Source of the DNA: Alsobacter metallidurans
Lineage (GTDB): Bacteria > Pseudomonadota > Alphaproteobacteria > Rhizobiales > Beijerinckiaceae
Assembly: GCF_014636935.1 (NCBI RefSeq)
Contig: NZ_BMES01000003.1
Location: forward strand, 1-64,000
Reading direction: 5' to 3'
Length of the DNA stretch: 64,000 bases
The number at the start of each line of letters is the position of its first letter. Positions within the stretch are counted from its first letter, which is position 1. The notes beneath the pieces are model-generated. The model saw nothing but the letters and a program-made list of their open reading frames with translations. It was not told the DNA's origin and did no database searches. The position numbers and the translations under genes were made by a program. Positions 1 to 7,851 of this stretch are shown here, piece after piece.

Positions 1-235
1 ATCCATTTCGACCCCTACCAAAAACTCATCGCTGAGCCTCTTCGGGATCCGCAAGGACACGGCCGTCCGCGTTTCTCTTTCTTCCATCCTGATTGTCAAA
101 GAGCGGCATCGAGATGATGCGAACGGCATTCCAACAAAAACGGCGTCTGCCCCGACCGAGGTCGGGCGGCTTAGGCCCGTGCTGCAGAGAAGTAGTTGCC
201 GGTGCGCCGTCGTTGCCGGCGGCGTCGCCGTGTGT
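1..235 (-). other. rRNA operon leader transcript (16S gene lies left of the window)
   Basis: On the minus strand this stretch follows a strong promoter and carries a boxA element at 94-104. After boxA comes an AAGAGAAACGCGGACGGC-type tract (about 61-82) that resembles the pre-16S leaders I know from rhizobia. A perfect 6-bp hairpin at 151-166 (CCCGAC / GTCGGG on the plus strand) lies upstream of boxA, where boxB sits in E. coli rrn leaders. No credible protein reading frame fits. The mature 16S sequence does not appear before base 1, so it should begin just outside the window. The promoter, boxA and hairpin are seen; the rRNA identity is inferred. Confidence 0.75.
94..104 (-). promoter_or_regulatory. 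boxA antitermination element of the rRNA leader
   Basis: The minus strand reads GCTCTTTGACA, one base different from the E. coli rrn boxA GCTCTTTAACA. BoxA RNA is bound by NusB and S10 and protects untranslated rRNA from Rho termination. Its place about 130 nt downstream of the promoter fits this role. Confidence 0.75.
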
Positions 236-242
236 GAGGGGC

Positions 243-271
243 TTATAGAGCCGCCCGTTCCCCCCTGTCAA
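243..271 (-). promoter_or_regulatory. rRNA operon promoter (sigma-70 type)
   Basis: On the minus strand there is a consensus -35 TTGACA (266-271), a spacer of exactly 17 nt (249-265) and a -10 CTATAA (243-248). CTATAA is the usual -10 form of alphaproteobacterial rRNA promoters. Just upstream of the -35 a run of seven T residues on the minus strand (about 284-290) could serve as an UP-like element. The start site should be near base 235. Confidence 0.8.
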
Positions 272-383
272 CGGCGTCTTGCAAAAAAATGCGACAGGCG
301 GGTGACGGCAAATGCGCCAGCGTGGCGCTTTCCGGGGCGGGGCCTCGCGTTCGGCCGCGTCGTGCCGTCCGCGCCCGACTGCA

Positions 384-410
384 GGGCGAAGCCGGCAGGC
401 GGCTTCGCCC
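384..410. other. Perfect 10-bp hairpin in the rRNA/M23 intergenic region
   Basis: GGGCGAAGCC (384-393) and GGCTTCGCCC (401-410) form a perfect stem around a 7-nt loop. A second imperfect inverted repeat (469-477 with 486-494, 8 of 9 matched) follows. The stretch 272-601 between the divergent rRNA promoter and the M23 gene otherwise holds no gene I can support. The function of the hairpins is unknown; they are at the wrong end of both flanking genes to be terminators. Confidence 0.4.
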
Positions 411-601
411 CATTGGCGCCACGGTGATGGCTCCTTAAGGCGTGCACAGGCGGCGTCGCCTGCGTCGATTGACGGTCCTGACCGGGATCGTCAATGTGCG
501 CCGAGGCTTCGGGCCTGCGTCGCGTCGCCCGCTTCCCTGTGTACCCGACCCGGCGCCGAGAGCGCCGGTTCCGATCGCCGCCAAAGGTTTTCCGACAGCC
601 C

Positions 602-2638
602 ATGTCCGCAATCCCCATGACGCAGGGATCCCGCCTGACCCGATCGACGCGCCGCGTCCGGTTCACGGGCCCCGGCATGCCGCATGTCGAACTCGGGCAT
701 GAGCCCGCGCTTTCGCGCGACGGCGACCAGCCACGGCACGACCGGCGCGGCGTCAGCCTGCGCTGGCTCTCGGGCATCATCCTCACCGGGCTGTTCGGCG
801 CGACCCTGATCGGCTCCGCTATCTATATTTCGCTCGACGGCGAGATGACGTTTGCGGAGCGCGGCGAACTCGCGGTCACGCCGGCCCAGCGGAGCGCGAC
901 CGCGGGCGATCGTTCGCCGCGGCGTGGCGACAAGCTGTTTGTCGCCAGCGACGTGGTGTCGGCCAAGCAAGCCTTCCGCACGCCCACGACCATCAAGGTG
1001 GGTGACCGCGAGGTCATCAAGATCAAGCCTTTCGTGCGGGTCGCCACCAACCTGGCGCTTGGCTCGCTCGGTTTCTCGGACGATGTGCCGCCCTTTAATC
1101 CGATGAAGCTCTATGGCGGCGCGGATATCGCGGCCGAAAAGGCCGCACCCGAGCTCGAGCTGACAGATGGCGACGCCGAGGTTTCGGTGCAGCGCCGGCC
1201 GCTCGCAGGCTATGACGGCCCCGCCGAGCCCGGCGCGGAACTGACGGCCGAGCAGGCCGCCGCGCAGGTGGCCGAGGAACAGAAGGCCGTGCGCGACGCC
1301 GGCCAGCGCGCGCCCCTGGCGCTCGCCTCCCAGCGCATGCTCACCATGGCGCTCACCGCCCCGCGGCTGCAGCCGGACCCGTCCACGGCGCCGGCGCCCG
1401 GCATCGCGTTCTCGACCATGCAGGTGACGTTCGTGCCCGAGAACGTGACCAACCGCCCGAAAACGCCCGCGGCCGCGCGCGAGGCCGCGCCGCCGCAGGA
1501 CGAGCGCATGGTGACGGTGAAGCGCGGCGAAACCTTCGAGCAGGTGCTGAAGAACAACGGCGCTTCGGCGGCGGAGATCAAGTCCCTCGCATCCGCGCTG
1601 GCGGTGCGGCTCAAGGAAGCCCCGGTCCGCGAAGGCCAGCGCCTGAAGCTGCTGTTTGGCCCCGCCGCCAAGGGCGCGCCTCCGCTGCTGCTGCGCGCCA
1701 TGATCTATGACGGCGAAACCATCACGGCCATCGGGGCGCTGTCCGACCGCAACGACTTCGTCTCGGTCGCGCCTCCGCAGGCCGACACGCCCGTGTCCAG
1801 CGAGGACGACGAGGAAGCTGACGACAAGCCAGGCGGCATCCGCCTCTACGACAGCATCTACGAAACCGGGTTCAAGCACGACATCCCGCGCCCTGTGCTC
1901 GACCAGCTGATCAAGATCAGCTTCTACGATTTCGACCTGCAGCGGCGCGTCTCAGGCGGCGACAGCTTCGAGGTGTTCTACTCGGAAGACGAGGAAAACG
2001 AGGGCCGGCCCGACGTGCTCTTCGCCTCGCTGTCGGTGGCTGGCCAGCAGAAGCGCTACTACCGCTTCCAGCTCGGCGACGAGAACGTGGTCGACTTCTT
2101 CGACGAGCTCGGCAAGTCCAACCGCAAGTTCCTGATCCGCAAGCCCATAGCGGAGGGCACGCTGCGCTCCACCTTCGGCATGCGCTACCACCCCATCCTG
2201 CGCTACTCGCGCATGCACAACGGCGTCGACTGGGCCAACAAGGTGGGCACGCCCATCATCGCGGCGGGCGACGGCCGGGTGCGGCTGGCGGGCTGGGAGT
2301 CGGGCTATGGGCGGCGAGTCGAGCTCGAGCATTCCTACGGGTTCGTGACCACCTACAACCACATGTCGGCCTTCGGGAAAGGCATCAAGGAAGGCTCCCG
2401 CGTCCGTCAGGGCCAGGTAATCGGCTATCTGGGCAGCTCGGGCCTCTCCACCGGGCCGCATCTGCACTACGAGGTCATGATCAACGAGAACCTCGTGGAT
2501 CCGCTCACCATCAAGCTGCCGCGCAACCGTGAGCTGGACGCACAGCAGGTCAGCGCTTTTCAACGCGAACGCGACCGGATAGACGAACTCATGCGCAAGG
2601 CCCCGACCGCCACCCGGATGGCCGAGCGCGCCAAGTAG
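602..2638 (+). CDS. M23 family metallopeptidase, membrane-anchored (peptidoglycan endopeptidase)
   Basis: The C-terminal domain is a LytM/peptidase M23 fold with the zinc and catalytic motifs HNGVD (H539) and HLH (620-622), so both signature motifs of an active enzyme are present. It should cut peptide cross-links of peptidoglycan in the periplasm. An N-terminal cytoplasmic stretch of about 60 residues is followed by one hydrophobic anchor (ILTGLFGATLIGSAIYI), then a long Ala/Pro-rich linker and a LysM/OapA-like segment beginning MVTVKRGETFEQVL. The frame is open from 494, but I start at the ATG at 602 because the first 36 residues of the long version are Arg-rich and carry no motif. The gene stands alone and reads away from the rRNA promoter. 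The family is certain; the substrate bond is inferred. Confidence 0.88.
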   Translation: MSAIPMTQGSRLTRSTRRVRFTGPGMPHVELGHEPALSRDGDQPRHDRRGVSLRWLSGIILTGLFGATLIGSAIYISLDGEMTFAERGELAVTPAQRSATAGDRSPRRGDKLFVASDVVSAKQAFRTPTTIKVGDREVIKIKPFVRVATNLALGSLGFSDDVPPFNPMKLYGGADIAAEKAAPELELTDGDAEVSVQRRPLAGYDGPAEPGAELTAEQAAAQVAEEQKAVRDAGQRAPLALASQRMLTMALTAPRLQPDPSTAPAPGIAFSTMQVTFVPENVTNRPKTPAAAREAAPPQDERMVTVKRGETFEQVLKNNGASAAEIKSLASALAVRLKEAPVREGQRLKLLFGPAAKGAPPLLLRAMIYDGETITAIGALSDRNDFVSVAPPQADTPVSSEDDEEADDKPGGIRLYDSIYETGFKHDIPRPVLDQLIKISFYDFDLQRRVSGGDSFEVFYSEDEENEGRPDVLFASLSVAGQQKRYYRFQLGDENVVDFFDELGKSNRKFLIRKPIAEGTLRSTFGMRYHPILRYSRMHNGVDWANKVGTPIIAAGDGRVRLAGWESGYGRRVELEHSYGFVTTYNHMSAFGKGIKEGSRVRQGQVIGYLGSSGLSTGPHLHYEVMINENLVDPLTIKLPRNRELDAQQVSAFQRERDRIDELMRKAPTATRMAERAK

Positions 2639-2711
2639 CCGGGCCGGAGCGGCCGGACCGGATCGCCGCCTCCCCTCCTTCGCCCCTGCGGGGCGGCAGA
2701 AGCGCCCCGCC

Positions 2712-3632
2712 ATGCTGCATGTCCTCACCGTCGTCCTGCCCGTGTTCGGCCTGATGGGGCTGGGCTATGCGGCGCGCGCGGTCGGCTACGTGACGGACCG
2801 GACCGGAGAGGGCCTGTCGGATTTCGTGTTCGCGGTCGCGATCCCGGCGCTGATCTTCAAGACTCTGACGGCCGCCGACCTGCCCACATCCCAGCCCTGG
2901 GGCTACTGGTTCTCGTATTTCGGCGGCGTGCTGGTCACCTGGACGCTCGCCACTGTGGTGGCGCGCAAGTTTTTCGCCGTTTCGCACGTGGAAGGCGTGG
3001 TGGCGGGCTTTACGGCCGGGCAATCCAACACCGTGCTGGTCGGCATCCCGCTGATCCTCGAGGCTTTCGGGCCGGAAGGCGCGGTGCCGCTGTTTCTGCT
3101 GATCGCCATCCACCTGCCCATCACAATGACCACCGCGACCGTGCTGGCGGAAGGGCGCGGCGTGCCGGTCCGGCGCATCCTGCGGCAGCTGGTCACCAAT
3201 CCGCTGCTGATCGCCATTGCGGTCGCGGTGCTGGCCCGCGAGGCGGCGCCGACCGGGCTGCCCGGAGCGGCGAAAACCATCGTCGACATGCTGGGCGCGG
3301 CCGCCAGCCCCTGCGCGCTGTTTGCGATGGGCATCGCGCTGCGCCGCTACGGCATGGGCGACCAGCCGGTCCTGGCCGTGATCCTGTCGAGCCTGAAGCT
3401 CGTCGTGCACCCGCTGATCGTGCTCATGCTGGCCCGCTACGTGTTCACGGTGCCGCCGACCTGGACGGGCGTGGCCGTGATGTTCGCCGCCATGCCGTGC
3501 GGCGTGAACGCCTACCTGTTCGCCGAGCGCTACCGGACCGGCGTCGCGATCTCGTCCGGCGCCATCGCGATCTCGACGGCGGTGTGCGTCGCCACCTCGG
3601 CGATCTGGCTCGCCATCATGGGCGTGCGCTGA
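2712..3632 (+). CDS. AEC (auxin efflux carrier) family permease
   Basis: This is a 306-residue, highly hydrophobic protein with about ten membrane segments in the two-half layout of the AEC/BASS-like superfamily. The N-terminal run LPVFGLMGLGYAARAVGYV and the C-terminal GVAVMFAAMPCGVNAYLFAERY are typical of AEC proteins. Family members export or import small organic anions such as malate or malonate; the substrate here cannot be told. The stop codon lies 17 bp inside the 3' end of the convergent gluQ gene, so the two 3' ends overlap. The 73-nt gap after the M23 gene leaves room for its own promoter. Confidence 0.85.
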   Translation: MLHVLTVVLPVFGLMGLGYAARAVGYVTDRTGEGLSDFVFAVAIPALIFKTLTAADLPTSQPWGYWFSYFGGVLVTWTLATVVARKFFAVSHVEGVVAGFTAGQSNTVLVGIPLILEAFGPEGAVPLFLLIAIHLPITMTTATVLAEGRGVPVRRILRQLVTNPLLIAIAVAVLAREAAPTGLPGAAKTIVDMLGAAASPCALFAMGIALRRYGMGDQPVLAVILSSLKLVVHPLIVLMLARYVFTVPPTWTGVAVMFAAMPCGVNAYLFAERYRTGVAISSGAIAISTAVCVATSAIWLAIMGVR

Positions 3633-4557
3633 ACCCCAGCCTCGCGCGGACCTCCTCCGGCGAGACGCCCTCGGCGCGCAGAGTGCGCAACGCCGTGGAG
3701 CCCAGCGACTTGGAAAGCTTGCGCCCGTCCGGGTCCAGCACCAGGCCGTGGTGGTGGTAGACGGGCGTCGGAAGCCCGAACAGAGCCTGCAGCAGCACGT
3801 GGACGTGGGTCGCCTCGCGCAAGTCCTCGCCCCGCACCACGTGGGTGACGCCCTGCAAGGCGTCGTCGAGCACCACCGCGAGGTGGTAGCTCGCCCGCAC
3901 GTCCTTGCGGCCGACCACGACGTCGCCCCAGCGGGCCGGATCGCCCAAAACGGGGGTCAGGACGCCCTCAGCCGCGTTCCAGGCGGTCCAGCCAAGCGGT
4001 GATTCGGCGATGGCCGCCAGGGCCGCCGCCATGTCGAGGCGCATCGCATGCGCCTCGCCGGCGGCGATGCGCGCCTCACGATCGCCGGCCGGCAGCGCCT
4101 TGCACCGGCAGGCCCCCAGAGGGGCGCCGTCGGGATCGCGCCGCAGCGGCGCGCCGGTCGCCTCGGCCTCGGCCACGCGCCGCGCCGTGAGCCCCCTCGT
4201 GCAGAAGCACGGATAACTCAGCCCGCGCCCGGCGAGCCGGTCCAGTGCGCCCGCATAGTCGGCGAGGTGCTCGGACTGGCGTCGCACCGGCCCGGCGAAG
4301 CGCAGCCCCAGCCAGGCGAGATCCTCCCGGATCGCCTGCTCGAACTCCGGCCGCGAGCGGCCGGGATCGATATCCTCGATACGCAACAGCAGGCGCCCGC
4401 CCAGCCGCGCCGCGATCTCGGCGTTCAGCAGCGCCGACGCCGCATGGCCGAGATGCAGCAGGCCGTTGGGGCTCGGGGCGAAGCGGAAAACGGGTTGCGC
4501 GGCGGCCAGTTCGGCCCTCCCATGCGGGGCATGATCGACCCGCCTGTTGTTCCCCAT
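3616..4557 (-). CDS. gluQ: Glutamyl-queuosine tRNA(Asp) synthetase
   Basis: This is a stand-alone copy of the glutamyl-tRNA synthetase catalytic domain without the anticodon-binding half. At 313 residues it matches GluQ-RS proteins. It attaches glutamate to queuosine-34 of tRNA-Asp. The class I signatures are seen: FAPSPNG then HLGH (35-38) and KLSKS (280-284). Zinc-ligand cysteines occur as CFC and CRC in the middle of the protein, as in family members. I start at the ATG at 4557; the longer frame to 4641 runs into the start of the divergent glycosylase gene. A full-length GltX is excluded by length. Confidence 0.9.
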   Translation of the reverse strand: MGNNRRVDHAPHGRAELAAAQPVFRFAPSPNGLLHLGHAASALLNAEIAARLGGRLLLRIEDIDPGRSRPEFEQAIREDLAWLGLRFAGPVRRQSEHLADYAGALDRLAGRGLSYPCFCTRGLTARRVAEAEATGAPLRRDPDGAPLGACRCKALPAGDREARIAAGEAHAMRLDMAAALAAIAESPLGWTAWNAAEGVLTPVLGDPARWGDVVVGRKDVRASYHLAVVLDDALQGVTHVVRGEDLREATHVHVLLQALFGLPTPVYHHHGLVLDPDGRKLSKSLGSTALRTLRAEGVSPEEVRARLGFSARP

Positions 4558-4577
4558 CGCGCCCGGTTGGCGCAACC

Positions 4578-5240
4578 ATGATCCGCACCGAAGCCGACCT
4601 CTCCGCCGCCCTGTCGGCTCTCGTCGCGCTGGACCCGTCACTTGCGCCGCTGCGCGCCGCCGTCGGGACGGTCGCGCCCCGCCGCCGGCCGCCGGGCTTT
4701 CCGGGGCTTTGCGCCATCATGATCGGCCAGCAGGTCTCCACCGCCAGCGCGGCCGCGATCTGGACGCGCTTTTCCGCCCGGTTCGACCCGCCGACGCCGG
4801 CCGCCATTCTGGCCGCAACGGACGACGACCTGCGCGCCTGCGGGTTCTCGGCCAACAAGATCCGCGCCGCCAAGGCCATCGCGGACGCGATCGTGAGCGG
4901 GCACCTGCCGTTGGATGACCTCGGCGCCATGCCGGCCGACGACGCCCATGCGCGGCTTTGCGCCGTGAAGGGGATCGGACCCTGGACGGCGGACGTCTAC
5001 CTGCTGTTCTGCCTCGGCCACCCGGACGCCTTTCCGGCCGGCGACCTCGCCTTGCAGGAAGCCGCGCGCCTGGGCTTCGGCCTCCCCGAGCGCCCCTCCC
5101 CCAAGGCGTTCACCGCCATGGCGGAGCGCTGGCGGCCATGGCGCGGCGCGGCCGCGACGCTGCTCTGGGCCTTTTACCGCGTAGCCAAGGGCCGTGACGT
5201 GGTTCCGCCCGGCGACCAGGACCGGCTCGGCGTCGGTTGA
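4578..5240 (+). CDS. DNA-3-methyladenine glycosylase, AlkA/HhH-GPD type
   Basis: This 220-residue enzyme removes alkylated bases, opening base-excision repair. It has the HhH-GPD core: a CAIMIGQQVS helix, the hairpin KGIGPWTADVYLLF and, downstream of it, the catalytic aspartate in GDLALQ. The length fits the short AlkA-like class that lacks the N-terminal AlkA domain and the Cys4 iron-sulfur loop of EndoIII. The ATG at 4578 is chosen because the upstream open frame runs through gluQ. It is divergent from gluQ with 20 bp between start codons, so promoters must overlap the ends of these genes. Exact lesion range is unknown. Confidence 0.88.
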   Translation: MIRTEADLSAALSALVALDPSLAPLRAAVGTVAPRRRPPGFPGLCAIMIGQQVSTASAAAIWTRFSARFDPPTPAAILAATDDDLRACGFSANKIRAAKAIADAIVSGHLPLDDLGAMPADDAHARLCAVKGIGPWTADVYLLFCLGHPDAFPAGDLALQEAARLGFGLPERPSPKAFTAMAERWRPWRGAAATLLWAFYRVAKGRDVVPPGDQDRLGVG

Positions 5241-5291
5241 TCCGGCGCGCGCGGCGGGCCACAACGGAGCCGCGAAACCCCGGAGAACACC

Positions 5292-5960
5292 ATGGCGGCT
5301 CCCCTCGACGGACCCAGGCTCCCGCCCATCGCGGGCGTGGCGAAGCAGCTCGTCGTGTTTCTGCACGGCTACGGGGCCGACGGGCGCGACCTGATCGACA
5401 TCGGCGAGGAATGGCGCGCGTGGCTGCCCGACGCCGCCTTCGTGGCCCCGCATGCGCCGGACCCGTGCGACGGCGCGCCCATGGGGCGGCAATGGTTTCC
5501 GCTCACCATGCGCGACCCGCATGAGCGCTGGACCGGCGTGGTGGGCGCGCGCCCGGCGCTGGACGCATTCCTGGACGCCGAACTCGCCCGCTGGGGCCTC
5601 GACGACAGCAAGCTCGCGCTGGTCGGCTTCAGCCAGGGAACCATGATGGCGCTGCACACGGGCCTGCGCCGGCCGCGCGCGCCCGGCGCCATCGTGGGCT
5701 TCTCGGGCATGCTGGTCAGCCCCGAGCACCTGGCCGCCGAGGCCACTGGCGCGCCGCCCGTGTTGCTGGTGCACGGCGACCAGGACCCGGTGATCCCCGT
5801 GCAGGCGCTGTTCATGGGCGCGGTCGGGCTCGCCAAGGCGCAGCTCTCCTGCCAGTGGCACCTCTCCTTCGGGGTGGAGCATGGCATCGACGGCGAGGGG
5901 CTGCGCCACGCCGGGCAGTTTGTCGTCCAGTCCCTCACCGGGCGCACGCCCGGGTTCTGA
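5292..5960 (+). CDS. Alpha/beta hydrolase, phospholipase/carboxylesterase family
   Basis: The 222-residue protein belongs to the carboxylesterase/acyl-protein thioesterase-like group (DUF/Abhydrolase_2). The triad can be read directly: serine in GFSQG, aspartate in HGDQDPVIP and histidine in EHGIDGEGL. HGYGADG near the N terminus supplies the oxyanion hole. There is no signal peptide, so it acts in the cytoplasm, hydrolysing small esters or thioesters. It lies 51 bp after the glycosylase on the same strand and could be co-transcribed. The natural substrate cannot be inferred. Confidence 0.87.
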   Translation: MAAPLDGPRLPPIAGVAKQLVVFLHGYGADGRDLIDIGEEWRAWLPDAAFVAPHAPDPCDGAPMGRQWFPLTMRDPHERWTGVVGARPALDAFLDAELARWGLDDSKLALVGFSQGTMMALHTGLRRPRAPGAIVGFSGMLVSPEHLAAEATGAPPVLLVHGDQDPVIPVQALFMGAVGLAKAQLSCQWHLSFGVEHGIDGEGLRHAGQFVVQSLTGRTPGF

Positions 5961-6026
5961 TCTCGGCCTTTCCGCCCGCGCGCCGCCCCGCTACCGTGTG
6001 GTGAACCACCGGGGAAGCGCGCGCCC

Positions 6027-7208
6027 ATGAGTCCGACACCGAGTTCCGCCACCAGCCCGTTCACGTTCAACACGGCGAAATCCATCGTCTTCGGGGCGGG
6101 CTCCATCGCGGGCCTGGGCGAGATCGCGCGCCCGATGGCCGGGACCCGCATTGCGCTTGTCACTGACCGGGGCGTGATCACGTCCGGCCTGGTGGAGCCC
6201 GCCCTCGCGTCGCTGCGAGCGGCCGGGATCGAGGTCGCGGTCTTCGACGCCGTTGTGGCGGACCCACCCGAGGCAGTGGTGATGGCGGCCGTGGAAGCCG
6301 CGACGGCGGCCGGCGCGCAGGGCGTGATCGGGCTCGGCGGCGGCTCCTCGATGGACGTCGCCAAGCTGGTCGCCCTGTTGGCGGCCGGGCGCGAGAGCCT
6401 CGCAGACATTTATGGCGTCGGCTTCGCCAGGGGCCCTCGCCTGCCGCTCATTCTCGTTCCAACCACCTCCGGCACCGGCTCCGAGGTGACGCCAATCTCC
6501 ATCGTCACCACGGGCGAGAACGAGAAAAAGGGCGTTGTCTCGCCCGTGATCCTTCCCGACGTCGCGCTGCTGGATCCCGATCTCACGCTCGGCCTGCCCC
6601 CGCATGTCACGGCCGGCACCGGCATCGACGCCATGGTGCACGCCATCGAGGCCTATGCGTCGGCCTCGCCCAACAACAACCCGCTGTCGCGCATGCTCGC
6701 CCGCCAAGCCCTGCAACTGCTTGGCGGCGCGCTGCTGCGGGCCGTCCGGGACGGGAGCGACGCGGCGGCGCGCGGCGACATGCTGCTCGGCGCCATGCTG
6801 GCCGGACAGGCCTTCGGCAACTCGCCGGTCGCCGCCGTGCATGCCCTCGCCTACCCGATCGGCGGGCGCTACCACGTCCCGCACGGCCTCTCCAACGCCC
6901 TCGTGCTCCCGCACGTGATCCGCTTCAACGCACCGGCCGCGGCCGGCGTCTACGCCGAAATCGCCGCCGACCTCTTTCCGGATCTGGCCGAGGTCGGGAC
7001 GCCCATGCGCGCCGACGCCTTCGCGGAAGCGCTCGCCGGCCTCGCGCCCGCGTGCCAGCTGGAAAGCCGCCTGCGCGACGTTGGGATTCCGCAGGAGGCC
7101 CTGCCCACCCTGGCGGCCGACGCCATGAAGCAGACGCGCCTCCTGGTGAACAATCCGCGCCCGCTCACCGAGGCGGACGCGCTCGAAATCTACAGGCAGG
7201 CCTGGTGA
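6027..7208 (+). CDS. Iron-containing (group III) alcohol dehydrogenase
   Basis: This 393-residue protein has the two-domain layout of the Fe-ADH family. The NAD-binding loop GLGGGSSMDVAK, the motif TTSGTGSEVTP and the metal ligands in GIDAMVHAIEAY and VPHGLSNALVLPHV are all visible. Such enzymes oxidise or reduce short alcohols and aldehydes with NAD(P); maleylacetate reductases belong to the same superfamily. It ends in TGATG, overlapping the thioesterase start by one base, so the two are translated together. The pair suggests handling of an aldehyde or acyl-CoA intermediate, but no pathway is evident nearby. Confidence 0.88.
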   Translation: MSPTPSSATSPFTFNTAKSIVFGAGSIAGLGEIARPMAGTRIALVTDRGVITSGLVEPALASLRAAGIEVAVFDAVVADPPEAVVMAAVEAATAAGAQGVIGLGGGSSMDVAKLVALLAAGRESLADIYGVGFARGPRLPLILVPTTSGTGSEVTPISIVTTGENEKKGVVSPVILPDVALLDPDLTLGLPPHVTAGTGIDAMVHAIEAYASASPNNNPLSRMLARQALQLLGGALLRAVRDGSDAAARGDMLLGAMLAGQAFGNSPVAAVHALAYPIGGRYHVPHGLSNALVLPHVIRFNAPAAAGVYAEIAADLFPDLAEVGTPMRADAFAEALAGLAPACQLESRLRDVGIPQEALPTLAADAMKQTRLLVNNPRPLTEADALEIYRQAW

Positions 7209-7648
7209 TGAGCGACCGCGAGCCCCGCCGCACCCGCGCCGACTACCGCCGCTTCTCGCCCATCCAGACCCGCTGGGGCGACAACGACGCCTACGGCCAC
7301 GTCAACAACACGGTCTACTACACGTGGTTCGACACGACAGTGAATGCCTGGCTGATCGAAGGCGGCTTCCTCGACATCGAGAAGGGCCAGTCCATCAACC
7401 TCGTGGTGGAAACCAACTGCCGCTACTTCGCCAGCCTGGCCTACCCGGAGCCGATCGAGATCGGCCTTGCGGTGGAGAAACTCGGCACGAGCTCGGTCAC
7501 CTACGCGGTCGGGGTGTTCCGTCCCGGCGACAACGAAGCCGCCGCCCAGGGCCGCTTCGTCCACGTCGCGGTCGACCGCGCCACCCAGCGCCCCGTCCCT
7601 ATCGCGCCCGCCATGCGACAAGCCCTGGAAGGGATCCTGCGCCGCTAG
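7208..7648 (+). CDS. Acyl-CoA thioesterase, 4-hydroxybenzoyl-CoA thioesterase (hot-dog) fold
   Basis: The 146-residue protein carries the 4HBT signature WGDNDAYGHVNN near residues 22-33, whose first aspartates supply the catalytic acid, followed by the usual YYTWFD helix. It should hydrolyse a short or aromatic acyl-CoA as a tetramer. The ATG at 7208 overlaps the stop of the upstream alcohol dehydrogenase (TGATG), which fixes the start and shows translational coupling. A palindromic repeat follows directly. Substrate is unknown. Confidence 0.88.
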   Translation: MSDREPRRTRADYRRFSPIQTRWGDNDAYGHVNNTVYYTWFDTTVNAWLIEGGFLDIEKGQSINLVVETNCRYFASLAYPEPIEIGLAVEKLGTSSVTYAVGVFRPGDNEAAAQGRFVHVAVDRATQRPVPIAPAMRQALEGILRR

Positions 7649-7681
7649 GGCCCGCGTTCGCGAGAAATGCCGCGGCGCCCG

Positions 7682-7826
7682 CCCTCCCCTTGAGGGGAGG
7701 GTCGCCGCGCAGCGGCGGGGTGGGGTGACGTTGGGCGTTAGCCTGTTCAGTAACGATGCGCCCGTCCCCGGCGTCACCGCACCCCGCCGGGTTTCGCCCG
7801 TCGACCCTCCCCCTCAAGGGGAGGGT
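7682..7826. repeat. Composite palindromic element with two CCCTCCCC-type hairpins
   Basis: The element starts with a 20-bp palindrome (7682-7701; CCCTCCCC against GGGGAGGG) and ends with a matching one (7804-7826). Between them GGGGTGGGGTGACG (about 7716-7730) is answered by CGTCACCGCACCCCGCC (about 7770-7786), so the whole forms nested arms. It fills the gap between the convergent thioesterase and EamA genes. Related hairpins occur at 22463 and 40399. Confidence 0.75.
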
Positions 7827-7851
7827 GGGCTGCGGCGTCGCGACAAAGACC

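Noticed and set aside
491-1879. A 462-residue minus-strand open frame opposite the M23 gene
   Set aside because: Shadow frame with no domain; the M23 motifs lie on the other strand.
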